Below, one piece after another: positions 12,543 through 26,016 of a stretch of 64,000 nt of DNA. The position numbers and the translations under genes are program-made. Source of the DNA: Cardinalis cardinalis (taxonomy: Eukaryota; Chordata; Aves; Passeriformes; Cardinalidae); the NCBI GenBank assembly GCA_014549065.1, contig JACDOX010000003.1, positions 12,992,462 through 13,056,461 of the forward strand, written 5' to 3'. The notes under the pieces are model-generated. The model saw only the letters and a program-made list of their open reading frames with translations. It searched no databases and had not been told where the DNA came from. The first letter of the stretch is position 1; each line of letters opens with the position of its first letter.

Positions 12543-13120
12543 TGTGGTGGGTCTGACTGGGATGGAGTTAACTTTCTTCACAGCAGCCCACATGGTGCTG
12601 GGTTCTGGCTCTGTGGCTACAGCNGTGCTGACAACACACCAGTGTTTGGGCTATTGCTGAGCTCTGCTCGCNCAGTGTCAAGGCCACCTCTGCTTCCCAC
12701 TACACCCCCACAGCCAGGCTGAGGGCGGGCAAGAGGCTGGCATGGGACACAGCTGGGACAGCTGACTCAGAGTGACCNNAGGGANANTTCATGTNANGTA
12801 TCCTCAAGTTCATAAATAAAAATTGGGATAAAGGAAAAAAAAAAGGTATTTGTTTNCAAGCAAGTTTTTTGGCTGTTGTTTGGAGACTGGCTGGGTATCA
12901 GTCTGTCATCACCTGGTGTACCCTCTCCCTTGCAATGCTTGTTTTTCACCCCCTGAGCCCGCGAGCTTTCCTTCACCTAGTAAAGGTTTTTTTAAATCAA
13001 CTCAGGAGTTGTCTTTTGCTCTCCCTATTTTCTCCTCGATCCCCCTGTGGAGAGCTGCTGCAGGGAGTGAGTTAGGAGCTGTGTAGGTGCTTGGCTGTTG
13101 GCCAGGGTGAACCCACCACA
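12543..13120 (+). mobile_element. Solo LTR, ERVL-like, complete with inverted termini
   Basis: The 578-base element is bounded by a perfect 10-bp terminal inverted repeat (TGTGGTGGGT and ACCCACCACA), the expected form of an intact avian LTR. The start continues CTGACTGGGATGGAGTTAAC and TTCTTCACAGCAGCCCACAT. The 3' half contains the usual pyrimidine-rich stretch and GAGCTGCTGCAGGGAG. There is no internal retroviral sequence on either side. Flanking 5-mers do not match (GGGGT before, GCAAG after), so either the target-site duplication has decayed or the left flank is not original. Its first 266 bases are nearly identical to the LTR at 50942. Confidence 0.9.
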
Positions 13121-14911
13121 GCAAGTCAAATTGAAAACNCATCCCAGATTGGTGTATTCTCTTCTCAGATTCTGATCTAAAACTTGCCCCAGTATTCAGT
13201 GTCTATAAAAACTCAATTTCTCTAGATACTTGTAGGGATACTTTTATACTTGACTATAACCCTCATCCCAACTCTGCAGTCTGAGGAAGCACTTGTTATT
13301 CTCACTCTGCTGAGGGGTAAAGAAATGGAGGGGACTACAGGAAAAGATTTTCAGAGTTGATTAAAAATTTTGGCCTCATCTGCAGAAAGAACATTTACAC
13401 ACAGCCATCTTTTAGTAGCAACCTGAAGGCTTCTCACAGCTGAAAAACAATTCCTTTGCAAGTTTAAGATCTTTACTGACCTCCCTATTACTACCCCTTC
13501 AAGCACAAGATGCACAAATATGGACCTTCACTAAGAAGCCAGCAAGTTTCCTTATTCTCAGGTCCACAAGGCATCATTCTGGTGTGCAAGACCAAGTGCA
13601 GCTGAAAAACCAGCATCTTTCCCAGAAATCATTGCTTCTGAGAAATCCCTGTGCTATGTAACACTGCTGACAAGGGTGGAGATGCTTCCAAGAGATCTCG
13701 TTCTCTAGGCAGCCCATCTGTTTCTGACAGCTCAACTTCTGGTCAGCAACTGACCCAATGAGTCACTCTGCTTGTACTATACAGAGCTCAGAGCCNGACA
13801 AGCAATATTTCATCATGTACTTGGCCACACTTGTGATCAGCAGATGCCTAAGAACCACTTTGGGTACGTATCTTTTTCTTCTTTCCTTTGAGGAAGTCAC
13901 ACAGCTCACCAGTACAGAGTTTAGTATGCTGAATTACCAACTACCAGATTGACTCTATTCAGCCACTCCCTGTCAGCTTTCCACTACCAAAAGCTTTGAA
14001 ACTTTGCCATGTGGCAATTCTGTGTAAAAAGTATTTTCCTTCAAATAGGAAATCCTTAAGAAACAGCATAACTACCTCCACCAAAGAAACAGAGTGCATG
14101 AAGTGAATAACGNGCAAATGAAATGACTTCTCCTTCCATCTATTTATTATAATGCCTGAGCATTTCAGAAACTTCAATACGTAATCATATTTATCATTCT
14201 GACACCCATGCTTAAGTGCAGGAGTATTGTTATCTCATCTTACAGATTTAAAATTGAGGAGTTAAGTGATGCAGTGAANATTTCTCAGGAAGCCATTCAT
14301 AGGGGACACAATCCAGGTGTCCTAAGCTGCAAGGAAACTGGAGAACTTTACAGACAATTGAAAAAAATGGTCACCTCTATTAGAATTACACAGAAGGATA
14401 AGGTCCTTAAAATTTGTTAGATTCAGGCTTGGAACAGACTTATCTAATGATTTTTAACATTCTGGACACAGAGAAACTGCCTCCTTTGGACAAAAAGGCA
14501 AAAGGAATTACTTGATATGTTCAAACAAATATTTCCTCCAAAACAAGTGACAAAAACCATGGAGTTTGGACCTCTAAAATTAGGNAATTGCAGAGCCCCC
14601 ATTTCTCAGTTTTGAGGTCTACATGTGTATCCATTTTTTTTTTCTTTAATTACTACAATGCTACCCTTTGCCACTTCCCTCTGAATGTCACTTTGGACTA
14701 TACTTGATGTGATATGACTTCAGAATACCAGTTCAGCAGAACTTTCAGATACAAATCACACTACATCTTCACAGTCATTTAACCAATTACAAAAGATGAG
14801 GAGATGGTGAGGAGAAGCAGTAGGACCNTAAGCTGGTCAACTTACTGACAGAAAGGAAGAAGACAAAGGANAGAAATTTATACAGAATGGTGATTGATAG
14901 ACTCTGCAGAA
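13121..14911. other. Unique noncoding sequence
   Basis: No gene, RNA or repeat recognised. A T-rich run lies near 14634-14648. Open frames are all 72 codons or fewer and show no domain signature. Confidence 0.55.
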
Positions 14912-15070
14912 AAAACTGTCCCATCCCTGAGAATGTTCAGGGCCAGGCTGGATGGGGCTCTCAGCAACCTGGTCTAGTGTANGGTGTCCCTGGCCACGGC
15001 AGGAGGCTCAGAACAAGAGGATCTTTAAGGTCCCTCCCAACCCAAGCCANTCTATGATTTCCATATGATT
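14912..15070 (+). mobile_element. CR1 LINE, 3' end fragment, sense orientation
   Basis: The segment matches the remembered 3' end of CR1: CCCATCCCTGAGAATGTTCA, GGCCAGGCTGGATGGGGCTC, CAACCTGGTCTAGTG, then ATCTTTAAGGTCCCTCCCAA and the terminal octamer-like TCTATGATT repeats. Only the last about 160 bases are present. This is the usual 5'-truncated form made by CR1 retrotransposition, and it has no coding capacity. Confidence 0.9.
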
Positions 15071-18000
15071 CAAGTTCCAAGATGTTCAAATAGACTGCAC
15101 TGCTCTGGTGAAAGCAGCCCCCAAAGTTCTTGGCTTCTTGTTCTTGCACTGACAGACCTGTAAGTAAAGAAACTTCCTATCTGAATGATCAGCAAAGAGA
15201 GATAAGTAGTATCTTACCACTGCAAATTCCTCCAGTTTGTTCCTATTTTTCTGTCTTCTCCAAAAGATNGTATCTCCTGCAAAAATAGCTGAAGTTAAAA
15301 AAAAAACCAAACAAGTACTTAATTTTTTCTTAATTTGCTTTACTGTCTTCTTACAGAGGACTTTTGTGAAAAAAACATCCCTCATTCCTTTACTGCTGTG
15401 GTCAACATGTGGGNATGCCCCTACCTGTTTTACAGGGCTTTTCTAAGGGCCTATCTTCACTGCCATGAAAGCTCAGGCAATCACCTAAGCTTTGCTGTCA
15501 GTCCCATTCCTGACCACAGACACAATTCTCCCCTGAAACAAACCCATTTTTAAAGCACGTANTTTAAGCTCAAACTAGCCAGCACATGGGATGCGCAGAA
15601 AGATAAACTTAGCAATGAAAATTATTTTATCATTAATGCAAGAGAGCTGTAGGTGCAAGTTACAGTAACACAGCTACTAAACCAACTCCTCTGAGCAGCA
15701 CTAGGGCAGTTTCACTGTGGTCGTTCTCCAGAAACAACATTATCATCTCAAGAATACTAACTCAGACGAAACAAAGGGAAACCCAAAGGGTGCCACCAGC
15801 ACTCTGTTCACAATACAAGGCCTTTGCTGATTTACATATAAATTTTAGAGGAATTGTCCCCAAAGTTAAAGACANACAACCACATGGAAAGCTGAGTGCC
15901 TGTTTACATCCATACACGGGTGAATGGAAACTGATCTCCCAGTTTCATCAGAGCAGGGAAGCAGTGAAATTTTGTATTCTCTTGTGCAGTTGTGAGNACA
16001 AGGCAGTCATGGTCTATGGCTTACCATGCATGCCAGATAGAAATTATTCCTCTTTGGCAGCTATTAAGTGAGTTGCACACTGGTCCTTGTTTGCTTTGGA
16101 ATAAGACCCGTTTAGCAGCCCCTCAGCTAATCCTAAAAGAATATTGCAATGTTTCTGAGCATCCTGATTGCTGAAATCAGCCTCTACTAATCCACTATGA
16201 CTGGACTGTCTTTACAGACAAATTTTTCCTTCTGTACTACAAAATACTACCTCTGTGTACAGACTAGAAATGTGTGACTGCTCTCATATTTAATTCATTT
16301 TATCCTTATTGAGACTACATATTTTGCCAAGGCCAAAAAGAGTTTTAGACTGCAAAAGTCTTGTCAGCATCACAGGTTTTAGTTTACAGCAAGGCAGAAA
16401 GCTCTTAATTGCTTCTGCATCCAAAACAGCCAGATGTTCCCTGAAGCACTTCACCTGGCAAAGGCTCCCACAACAAAGACTCTCTCAGCCTATGTCCCAA
16501 AGTCCATTACAACCTAAACACACATTTCTGCATGGCTTGCTGAGTCACAGTTATTTTCAAAGGAATGAATAGAGCAATTTAAAATGTGATGCTTCAACGA
16601 AGAAATACAAGTACTCACACATGTCAGTGTTAAAGAGCATTTCTGGGTGTTGTAATCTACACAACAGGCATAGATCCATGAGATGAAGAGAGGGGTTGCA
16701 AACTTGGTGAGNGAGGCATACCAAATTCCTTGTCTTTGGGCAGAATACCCCAACCAAGCACTGGGGAAGAGGCCTGTGTGATGGCCCTATCAGGAGTTTT
16801 TTCTTTGGGCAAGCAACGGTAAGATTTGGCTGTTTCCCTCAAAGGGACACAAGGAAAGGCTGAGAACTCATCCATTTTGTCCAGTGAGCACCTGAATCAA
16901 AGCAGAGAANACAGAAACATTCCTGATAGCTACTGCACTTCTTATGCCAACATCCAGACTTCTTTAACTCCTTCCAGTACTCTCTGTAGTCTGCAGGAAG
17001 TATTTTTAGGANTTAAACACAGCAAATCAGATCATAGACATTATTGCACTGAGGCATTCTAGTGATTCTTCTTTTTCCCNGCATCACACTACTTGCTAAA
17101 CCCCAGTTTTGATCATTTTCAACCCCAGCTACATNGGAGAATCCTCTCCAACTTCACTGGAAAACTAAAACCTGAAAAAGTCAAATGGGAAGAGTTTTAT
17201 AACTTTAAAAAAAAATTTGGTTTTTTCCTCCAATGAGTTCTTTTGACAATTTTTGTCCTTTGGAACTTGACAAGATTTGAAGAAGAAAATTACAAATAAT
17301 GTCAGAATCCCATTTATTGATGTGGTCAAGAAATATGGTCACTGGTATGAAATTATTCAAGCTAGAATTATAATTATTGCCCCTTGAGAGCTATTATTAA
17401 AAATTATTTTAAAACACAAAGGAACATAAGCAAAAAATTGAAGTCCAAAGTTCTTTTGCATCACCATAAAGTAACAAAGCAGATAGCCAACAGCACACTA
17501 CATGCACCATTCTAAACCCTCCCCATCTTACAGTGAGCAGTAAAGATCTGCTCTCTCCAACCAAATGAGATATACTACCTTGAAAAAATTAATTAATTCT
17601 ATAGGACATCTTTCCACAGTTTGATCACNTCCCCTAAATCACCACTTTGTCTTTACTCAATGGTCCATGACATGTTATCAAACAGTATGCAGGAAAAAAT
17701 GACTCAAGGGCGGAGAAAGGAAATCACGAGTAAAGGTGCAACAGTTAAAAGGAAGTTATTTGACTTATGTATCATCACAGATAATACTGTTGCTTAACAT
17801 GCAAATGTTCAAGTAATTTTCCATTATAATGAAAGGTCAATTCTTGAAGTGACTTTTATTCTCAAACAACAAAAAGATGTTGGAATAGGAAGGCATGCTG
17901 TCACTCTGCAGGCCCTAGAATGCAGGCTGAGAAACACTGGCCCATATTCCTCTGTGGAAGATCCATGGCTGAGGAAGGCCATGTGCATAGAGATGACATG

Positions 18001-21000
18001 ATATCCCCTCACAGAACCTTCAGCACATTGTCCTCCACTGCAGAGTATGAAGAAGGAAGAAACAGAGCTTCAGATATCACATCACCAAACTGCACAGCCA
18101 GCAGAGCTCAGTGACAACTGTACCAAAACCAACACAAGCCCAAACACCTGTCAGGAATCAGTGCTCATCACTGTGCTACAGTCCTGCAGGACATACAAAT
18201 AACCCAAGCATTTTAATTCCTCCCCATCTTGAGCTGTGCCTCTTTCGACAGTTCCCTAATCCTCGTATTAATGTGATATGTGACAATAGAAGAACCAGAC
18301 ATGAAATTTAAATTTAGATCAGAGCAGCTATTCATTGTGACATGGCNCTTAATGAACCTAAACAGCAGAATCAAAGCATAACATGAGCTATATAACACTC
18401 TAGATTGGAGTCCTCATCCTACAGGAATCTTTACTCTTCAGAATAGTAAAACAAGGCCTTTGACCCCTTTTCTTCTGATGCCTAACTCTCACTGCAGCCT
18501 TAACCTAGGATTTCACAACACATCCTTCACACAGAAGAGCTCAAAAACTCTAACACTGCACCCTTCTACTTCCACTGTAGACCCATGAGCCTTCTACACC
18601 CTAACAGCAAACGCAACCTGCAATCCCTCCATCCCCAAGTAAATTTCCTACACAAACAGGATTGACACACCTGTGCAAAATACTGTGCTAAATATATCCC
18701 ATATTGTGTATAGTGTATATAGGAAATATATCCCACAGTATATAGTGTATATAGCAGCACTGCAATTAACTGGAAGTTGTCAGAGTCTGTTAAGAATAGT
18801 TTGTTTGGCTTCTGGTTTGGGTTCATTTTTTGCTNATTTTTAAAAAATATTAAAAGCTAAGTTTATAGTGGAATCAGAGGCATATTGAGCTTGGATGAAT
18901 GGTGACACACAAGGAAACATTGGACTATAGACAGCTAGCTTTTACCTCAGGATATTTCTTTGGTGAGGCCACNGATGGAACATCTAGGTGAGAATAAAGC
19001 TAGCATAAGGCAGGGGATCTTCTGAATGTTGATATGAATGACTACAAAAGCTATTTACAGTCGGCTGGTCCACACACAAAAAAGTGAGATTTTGTTGATG
19101 ATTACGGCACTTGGGGTTTTTTGGCCCTTTTCTGGGTTTTGCTCTTGGCCTAGCTGGTGAGTCACATTTCCCTAACTGCCAATGTAGCTGTTCAGTACAT
19201 GGAAAGCAAACCTCACTTTCTTTGACAGTCAGACCTTAAGACATCTACCCTCAACCCTTGCAAGTTCTGATGTAGCCAATCAGGGTTTCTCCTTGTCTGC
19301 CACTGCTACACCTCAACACAGTGGGAAGATCCTGTCAGTATCAGTCAGTCAGTAACAGCAACTTCCAAAGCTGAACTCTGCCTGCCTTTAACCCAAGATG
19401 CTCCATTTTGTGCGCTGCAGTTTCTAACCCTGCCCAGGGCATGCAGTGCAAAGCACATTCAGCAGGATCCNACCTTCAGAGGACAATTCATATCAACATT
19501 TACAACGTGCACTTCTTACTGCAACAAAAGATGTATAATATTGTAAAGCAGCATGAGGCCTTCTGTCTAAAAAACATCCTCATCTGGTATTTGCCAGAGA
19601 GTGTAGAGCAGAAAAATCTGTTGACATTAGGACTGGGAAACAATCAAATAAAAGCTTCAGGACTGGACCACCTCTCATCCTACACCAGATTTCTTTTCAG
19701 TGACACAAGTCAGACAACGATATCACAGCTGGGCAAATGATTGACAGGATACCTGCAAGNACCTTTATTCTCCTACCAGTGATCTCTCATTATTTCAGTC
19801 TTTTACTCCTCCTAATGTCAACAATTTACTCCCAAAGCACTATGGGCCTAATGCAATTCCTCCTGACAGNATTGGAGTCAGAACAGATCCACAATACGCA
19901 CACAGATGAGCCAGATAACACTAGAAATTCAACACCACACCACTGAACACCAAGTATCTCACCAGATGAGAAATCTCTCCACTGTTAGAAGAACTGGACC
20001 CACTGGAAGCCCAAAATGGTTAGGGGACTGAGTTCTGGGCCCCAGTGAAGCACAAATTCTCAGACAATGAACATAGGGCAATCCTTACAAGTTCTACTTC
20101 CTACAAGAACTGCTGTCTGCTTCAAATATACACCATACTTCGGATAGATGGGGATAGTTGTTTTTTTTTTCCACAGCTGGGAATGCTTTACTTGGATGTG
20201 TTTATCTTTCCTCAATCTCTGTCTGACTCACAGATATCTCAATTTATTTTAGTTTTCTCCATTCTCAGAAAGGAAGAGGGTTTCTGTAACCAACTGTACC
20301 ATAACCAGGTACACTGTCTATGACCCTAGCAGATTTATGGAAAGCTCTCTTCACTAAGAAACTCATCCACAATTTCCCAAAAATGCTTTATTTTGGGAGT
20401 TAACTTCATGAAAAGCAATTTAAACTCATTTGTTACACAGCAACAGAATGACTGTCTTAAGAGGTGTTATCTATCTCAGCCTGGAAGTGATAAAAAAAGG
20501 ATACCTTTCCATTTTGCAGAACTCTTTGGGGGAGCAGGGATAGCAACAGAATAGCTATTTAGACATATATNCTATAATCAAGTTCTCAAAGTGTCTGTGT
20601 ACTTCGTCAAGATCAGCTAACTGAAATTAAGATGAGAATTTTCCCTGGAACACACGAGCCCACANGCCAAAATTATTCCCCTTGAGGGCAGGTGAGGACT
20701 TCTGAAGCTACATTTGGAAACACTGAAAAAATGACATGACATCCTCAGCCGAATGGTTATGGTAGTTCATTATCGTCATTACTAAAGAAAATACTCCCTA
20801 ACATATCCCAAGCTAAGATTTGCATGCTCTTCCCTGCCCTGATTTAAGGATGCACATAAAGGCTACCTGAAAAGGTATCCCAGCTGGACTTACCAAGACT
20901 GGCTGATGACACAAGCCATAATTTGTCAAGATTCCAGCTTCTGAACATGATGAGCTTGTGCTCAATCCTAGAAGTTGTCCAATATAAAACATTTTTAAAA

Positions 21001-24000
21001 CAGAAAGCCTTTGAGAGTAGCCAAGTAGAATACTTGAGGAAAAAAAATGACCATTTCAGAAGCTTTAGAGGATTTGTAATTCTGTTTTGTTTGCAACTGT
21101 ACAGTAGCCTAGCCCATAAATAGAAACCAGGTGGATTTTTTTTTACATTTGCTTTAATTTCTTTACTTGAGACTTGTGGGATTATGGTAACCAAGCAACA
21201 CCACAAACCTGGAAAGCCCTAGTTAAGACAATTNCTGATACCCTGATGAGGCAGGATGTACTCAGTGTCTAGAGGAGCTATGGGATCTCCATTTCTGTAC
21301 ACTCTAGGGGCCACAAGATTCTAAAAAGACTGAGGAACATATTNTGTACAATCTGTGGACTCTCCATGCCTCAGTGTGAAAACTGCCTCCCTCTGAAATG
21401 AATTTTGCTGCCACTTGGGAGTACACTGTGAGTTTTACTTGCCACTTTAGCAAGGTCAGTCTGTCAGGAGAGCTTCCCTTACCAAGGCTTGGGAACTCAA
21501 AAATACTTGGTCTCAGACAGCATAACTGCCAAGAAATTAAAAATAACATCCATGGATTTATTAGAAATATCACTGTGGATCCTTGTAAATTTGAGTATTC
21601 ATTTACACAGAACACAACCTTATAACTAAATGTTGATTATAAAAAAGTGTAACTAAATTGAAAAAAAAAAATCTGCAATGTTATTTTCTGGTCAGAAAAG
21701 CACACCAGAAGAATCAAGCATTTTACAGCTTCTGCAATGAACAACAGCTGAAGTAACTAATTTTCCATGCAAGTGCAATCAGCACTATTTTCAAACTGGC
21801 ACATCCTCCATGTAATCAGTCTTCAGCCTCCCGAAGAAGGAGAGAAGCTTCTGAAGGAAGCAATACTTCTTACTTTGCACACTAGCAAAATCAGCTGTGC
21901 CCTCACTCTGTCAAATGGTTTTTATTCAGCATTTTATAAAACAATTTTTCAAACTGCTCCAAAACAAAAGTAGACTTCTTCTTAANAGCAAAGTCAATCT
22001 ATATATTTTTGTATATGCATTTCAAGACATAATCATATCCTGAGAAAGGAAAGTATGCAAATNATGTTTTTTAAAAAAGTTAAAATTATTTGCCTATTCA
22101 AATAAGCAGTGGCAGAGAAAATATGTCTGAGTGCATATGCTTTAAAGGGAATGAGGGGTTACTTCAGGAGAGAAAGGGTGACTACTGCACACAACCAATG
22201 TGTGGTGGATCCATCAAGGCTGTGGATACTGAGTTTATGCTGCCATTCAGCATGCAGCACCTCAGTCTCACAGGTAAGACAGGGAGATCAGTACTAAAAG
22301 CAAGACAGCCCAACTATAGCAGACGTGTGCTTAAAACACACAGTATGCAGCTTTTGGGAGTCACAGAGGGCATTAAAAAGCTCAATCCTGTGGAACAGGT
22401 TTCAGCTTTTCCTCATACTGACATCCAGCTGATACTGGGTTTTACTGTGCAGCACCCAATATCAAAGGTTACAATAAATTAGTATTANAATCACCAAAAA
22501 GCCCCAAGAGACTACATCTAAAGATGTCCCCTGAAAGTTACACTGGACACAGACATAAGGGGGCTTCAGGGAACTTGGTCTACTGCTACCATTGGTGGGC
22601 TTCTGAAAAAACATCACACCATAACTGAGAAAAGTAGAACTGTTTGTCAACACAACATCATGTCCTGAGTGTGCCTTTGTAACAGGGTAAGCGGGTAAAG
22701 CTGAAAGAACAGAGAAGCTACTGAGAATCTCTACCAGGAGGTTTCCCAGCAGAGGGATGTACACTCTGCATCACCCACTGGAGGAGGTATTGCGTCCTGC
22801 TCAGAAACAAAGCACGATGCCAGGGCCCAGCATGGCAGCAGCAATGGATCCTCAAGTCCAATTCCACTTCACTCCATTGTCCTAGCCTTGGTGTGTGGAC
22901 AGGAGGAGGGTTAAGAACTCCCAGACTATCATCACTAAGCAGTTTCACACTTCTTCCTGACAGTCCTACAAGAGCTGAACACAACCGCAAAGAATATTTG
23001 TACAGCACAGAGGTTAGACATATTCCTTCTTATAAAAAACTCCAATCCTTCTCCACCTAGAATGGAGAAATACTCTCNTGCATTCAGATTCTAAGAGTGG
23101 GATCATAATGAACAAAAATGCAGGATGAAATCAATTTACAAACGTAAATATAACTCTAGCCTCTTTTGAAGCTTTAATAGGAGGGAGAAGCAAAATTACC
23201 CAGGGGATCTTGGTCAGACTCAGCCATGAGTGCAAATGAGATCTCATTCCCATGTGGTATTTCACATCACAAAGGAAAACACAGAGCTCTCACAGCCCTG
23301 AGACAGAAGGTTTCCATGAAACAGTAATTTGGTCGTCAAAGCAGCCTTTTCATGGGAATGACATACAAATAACAAAATAACACCCAGAGTTTCAAAGCAA
23401 GTTTCTCACGCTGGAACTTAGACTGTTTCCTGATGATTTAAATTATTTCGGCCTGGGCTTCAGATGAATACTGACGATGAACATTCAGATGAATACAAAT
23501 GCTTGTGTCAGTATTTTAGTAATGAAGGAACATGGGTAAAATAAAGCACAAATACAGTGTGGTTTTCTATTCTGCTAGCAAGTTTGGAAAAAACCAAGTA
23601 GGTGCTGGTGCAAATCTGGAATCCCTTCAGGGAACTCAGATAAACCCTCTGTTAAAGCAAATGGGAGTTTGCCTCAGTTTATTGGCATAGCATCTTCTAT
23701 ATGGATCATTTATTCTGAATTCAAGTCTGCATTTACTTTCCTAGGAACAAACATGCATTTACTGCTGACACTGAGACTCAGCAACTGATCTATGACTTGG
23801 CACCTCCGCTCCAAGTGCCTTTGAGATACCAAGAGTAAAGTTTATTCCAGTAATAACCACTTGCCCACAGGACATGGTCTGAATATTTCACGGTCCACTA
23901 AAAAAAAATAACATCCCATTTAACGACAGAAAGTTGCATGAAAAACATTACATGCAGGCCATGTGGCCAAGCTACTATCTCTAGCCCAACCTCTGCTTTG

Positions 24001-24520
24001 TGAATTATCAGCCTTCTGTATGTTTTAGCTTTGCAAAGCTATAGTACGTTTATGTTATTTATTTTTCCATTTTGTTTCCTAAGATACTTGCCACTTCAGT
24101 AGAAGAGGGGAGTGGCATACAGTAACTGCAATCTATCTTTCTTGTTTCTGAGATCTCCTGGCTTCCACAGAGGGACCTGCAAGGTGGGGGCTCTGCTTAA
24201 CACCACCCATAACTCTGGTCCGCAGTATGAACAACTGAAGCTCTCACATGTAAGCAAATCCCTCAACATCCACAGCTGCAGATTTCAAACATACACACTG
24301 CCTGACCACCTCATTTTCACCAATATATTAAATACTAAAATTTTCTCAGTCACCCTAGGATATAGGTACGTTTCTTCTAGTGAATTACCAAAGTCAGAGA
24401 CCTTGAAAAGCCAGACAAGCAACTCCTAGATTATGTTCAGGAATACAGCACACTGTAAAAGCTGCAGATTAGAAGCAAAATTATCAAATTTCAGAATAAG
24501 AGTGAGATGATTATATTTTT
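15071..24520. other. Unique noncoding sequence, probable intron
   Basis: About 9.4 kb without a recognisable gene. It contains the tandem duplication at 18691-18754 and short homopolymer runs. Isolated donor-like sites occur (for example CTCACAG|GTAAGAC at about 22273), but no run of paired splice sites with a consistent reading frame was found. I recognised no repeat family. Confidence 0.55.
18691..18754. repeat. Two-copy imperfect tandem duplication, unit about 34 bases
   Basis: Two adjacent units both start AATATATCCCA and end TATAGTGTATATAG. They differ mainly by a short insertion in the first copy. It looks like a local slippage duplication in an AT-rich context. Confidence 0.75.
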
Positions 24521-24770
24521 TCACAGCATCACAGATTTAGTAAGGTTGGATGGGATGGCAGTAGCTTATCTGGACCAACATCCCCGCTCAGGCAGGGTCA
24601 TCCCAGAGCCCACTGCACAGGATTGCATCCATACAGTTCCTGAATATTTCCAGGTATATTGAATACCTCTCTGGGAAAACTGTTCCAGTGCACAGTCACT
24701 TAGTTACAGTTAAGAAGTTCTTAACTACAGTTAAGAAGTTCTTCCTTACATGAAGATGGAACTTTCTGTG
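24521..24770 (-). mobile_element. CR1 LINE, 3' end fragment, antisense
   Basis: Read on the plus strand it gives the reverse complement of a CR1 tail: TCACAGATTTAGTAAGGTTG, CAGGGTCATCCCAGAGCCCA, then a GGGAAAACTGTTCCAGTGCA stretch. The copy is old and diverged. Within it a 21-base segment (roughly TTACAGTTAAGAAGTTCTTA) is duplicated head to tail at 24702-24743. Confidence 0.85.
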
Positions 24771-26016
24771 GNTGTTTTTTGGAGGTAGGGGGTGTTAAAC
24801 TGTAATCCACGAACAGATACCTTTTTAGCTTTGTATTAACACAGACAGTTAATGATTTATGGCCTGTCTCTTAAGGAGTCCATCTGCTGTATTTGCCATT
24901 TCAATTAACAGCAGATTCCTTCTCTGTGATCACTACTGGAAACTGAAAATGTCCAAAAATGTAGCACATAAGACTCCCTGAGGTCCCTTCAAGAAGAAAT
25001 CCCAAACAAGCAAAAGGCAAAGCCTTTTATGGAGTCTGGTACCAAATTTGTTTAAAGACAAAATCCAACAAAACCAGCACACAGAGCAGCAGCCCTTGCA
25101 AAGCAGCCCAGCTGCCAGCTCCATGCTGGCCAGAGGCCTGGAGAAGGAATGCAGCTCTGCAGGAGCCCCGCTCCCATACACTGGGGAAGCACCCTCACCA
25201 CAGTCCCACCTTACAGACTGACATCTCAAAATCAGTTGTCCTTGCCCAGGTCTTTTGGCACTGCAGAAAAACTGCCCTTGCTATCACATGTCTGACCATT
25301 TCCCTCTATTGAACCACTTCTGCAGAGCTGGGCTCTGACTACACAGCCAGCTCAGTGAGGATGCACAGCCAGGTGGGTCAAGTTCAGCCCAGAATAAGTA
25401 CCATACCATGGTACAAAATGTCTGGTTTTTGTCATCTGTAACAGCAGTCCCGAGGTTTTTTTTTTAATTCACAGAAATCTCTAATATGAGGCTAAGCAGC
25501 TCTCTAGATGGAAGAAGATATTATTCACCTAAAATAGTGGACAGTAGTTTGAAAGTGCGCTACTCAGTTTAACTAACGAGTTTACATTGCTGAATTCNTT
25601 TAATATGAGGCAACAATGTTAATGACTAATCCTTTTGCAGTTTTATAGACCTTGCAACTACAAGATGATCCCTCTTTCATTTAAGAAGTCCCTTGTTACA
25701 GNTTAAGAAATCATGTTTTGCTTTTTAGCAATTCACACTAAAATGCTTTGCAAGGCACCATCACCCATTTATAGGCTGATGTTCAGAGGACCTGACTGTA
25801 CACAACTGCAATAATAACTTCCTGCATTCAATAGCTCTGGAAATCCAACATCGGGACAGCACTTAAAAATTTCTAACATTTCCTCATCTGTAAGGTAATG
25901 CACAAAATAATCATGGTTGTATACATGGCTTAACTTCAGAGAGGAGAATCAGGTGTTAAAATGCTAATATATCAGCCTCATCCCAGAAGCAAAAAAACAG
26001 AAACCTTTGTCAAGAG
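24771..26016. other. Unique noncoding sequence between CR1 copies
   Basis: No exon or RNA gene is recognised. The minus-strand open frame at 24933-25229 is cysteine- and leucine-rich with no recognisable domain and no supported splice sites. Confidence 0.55.
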
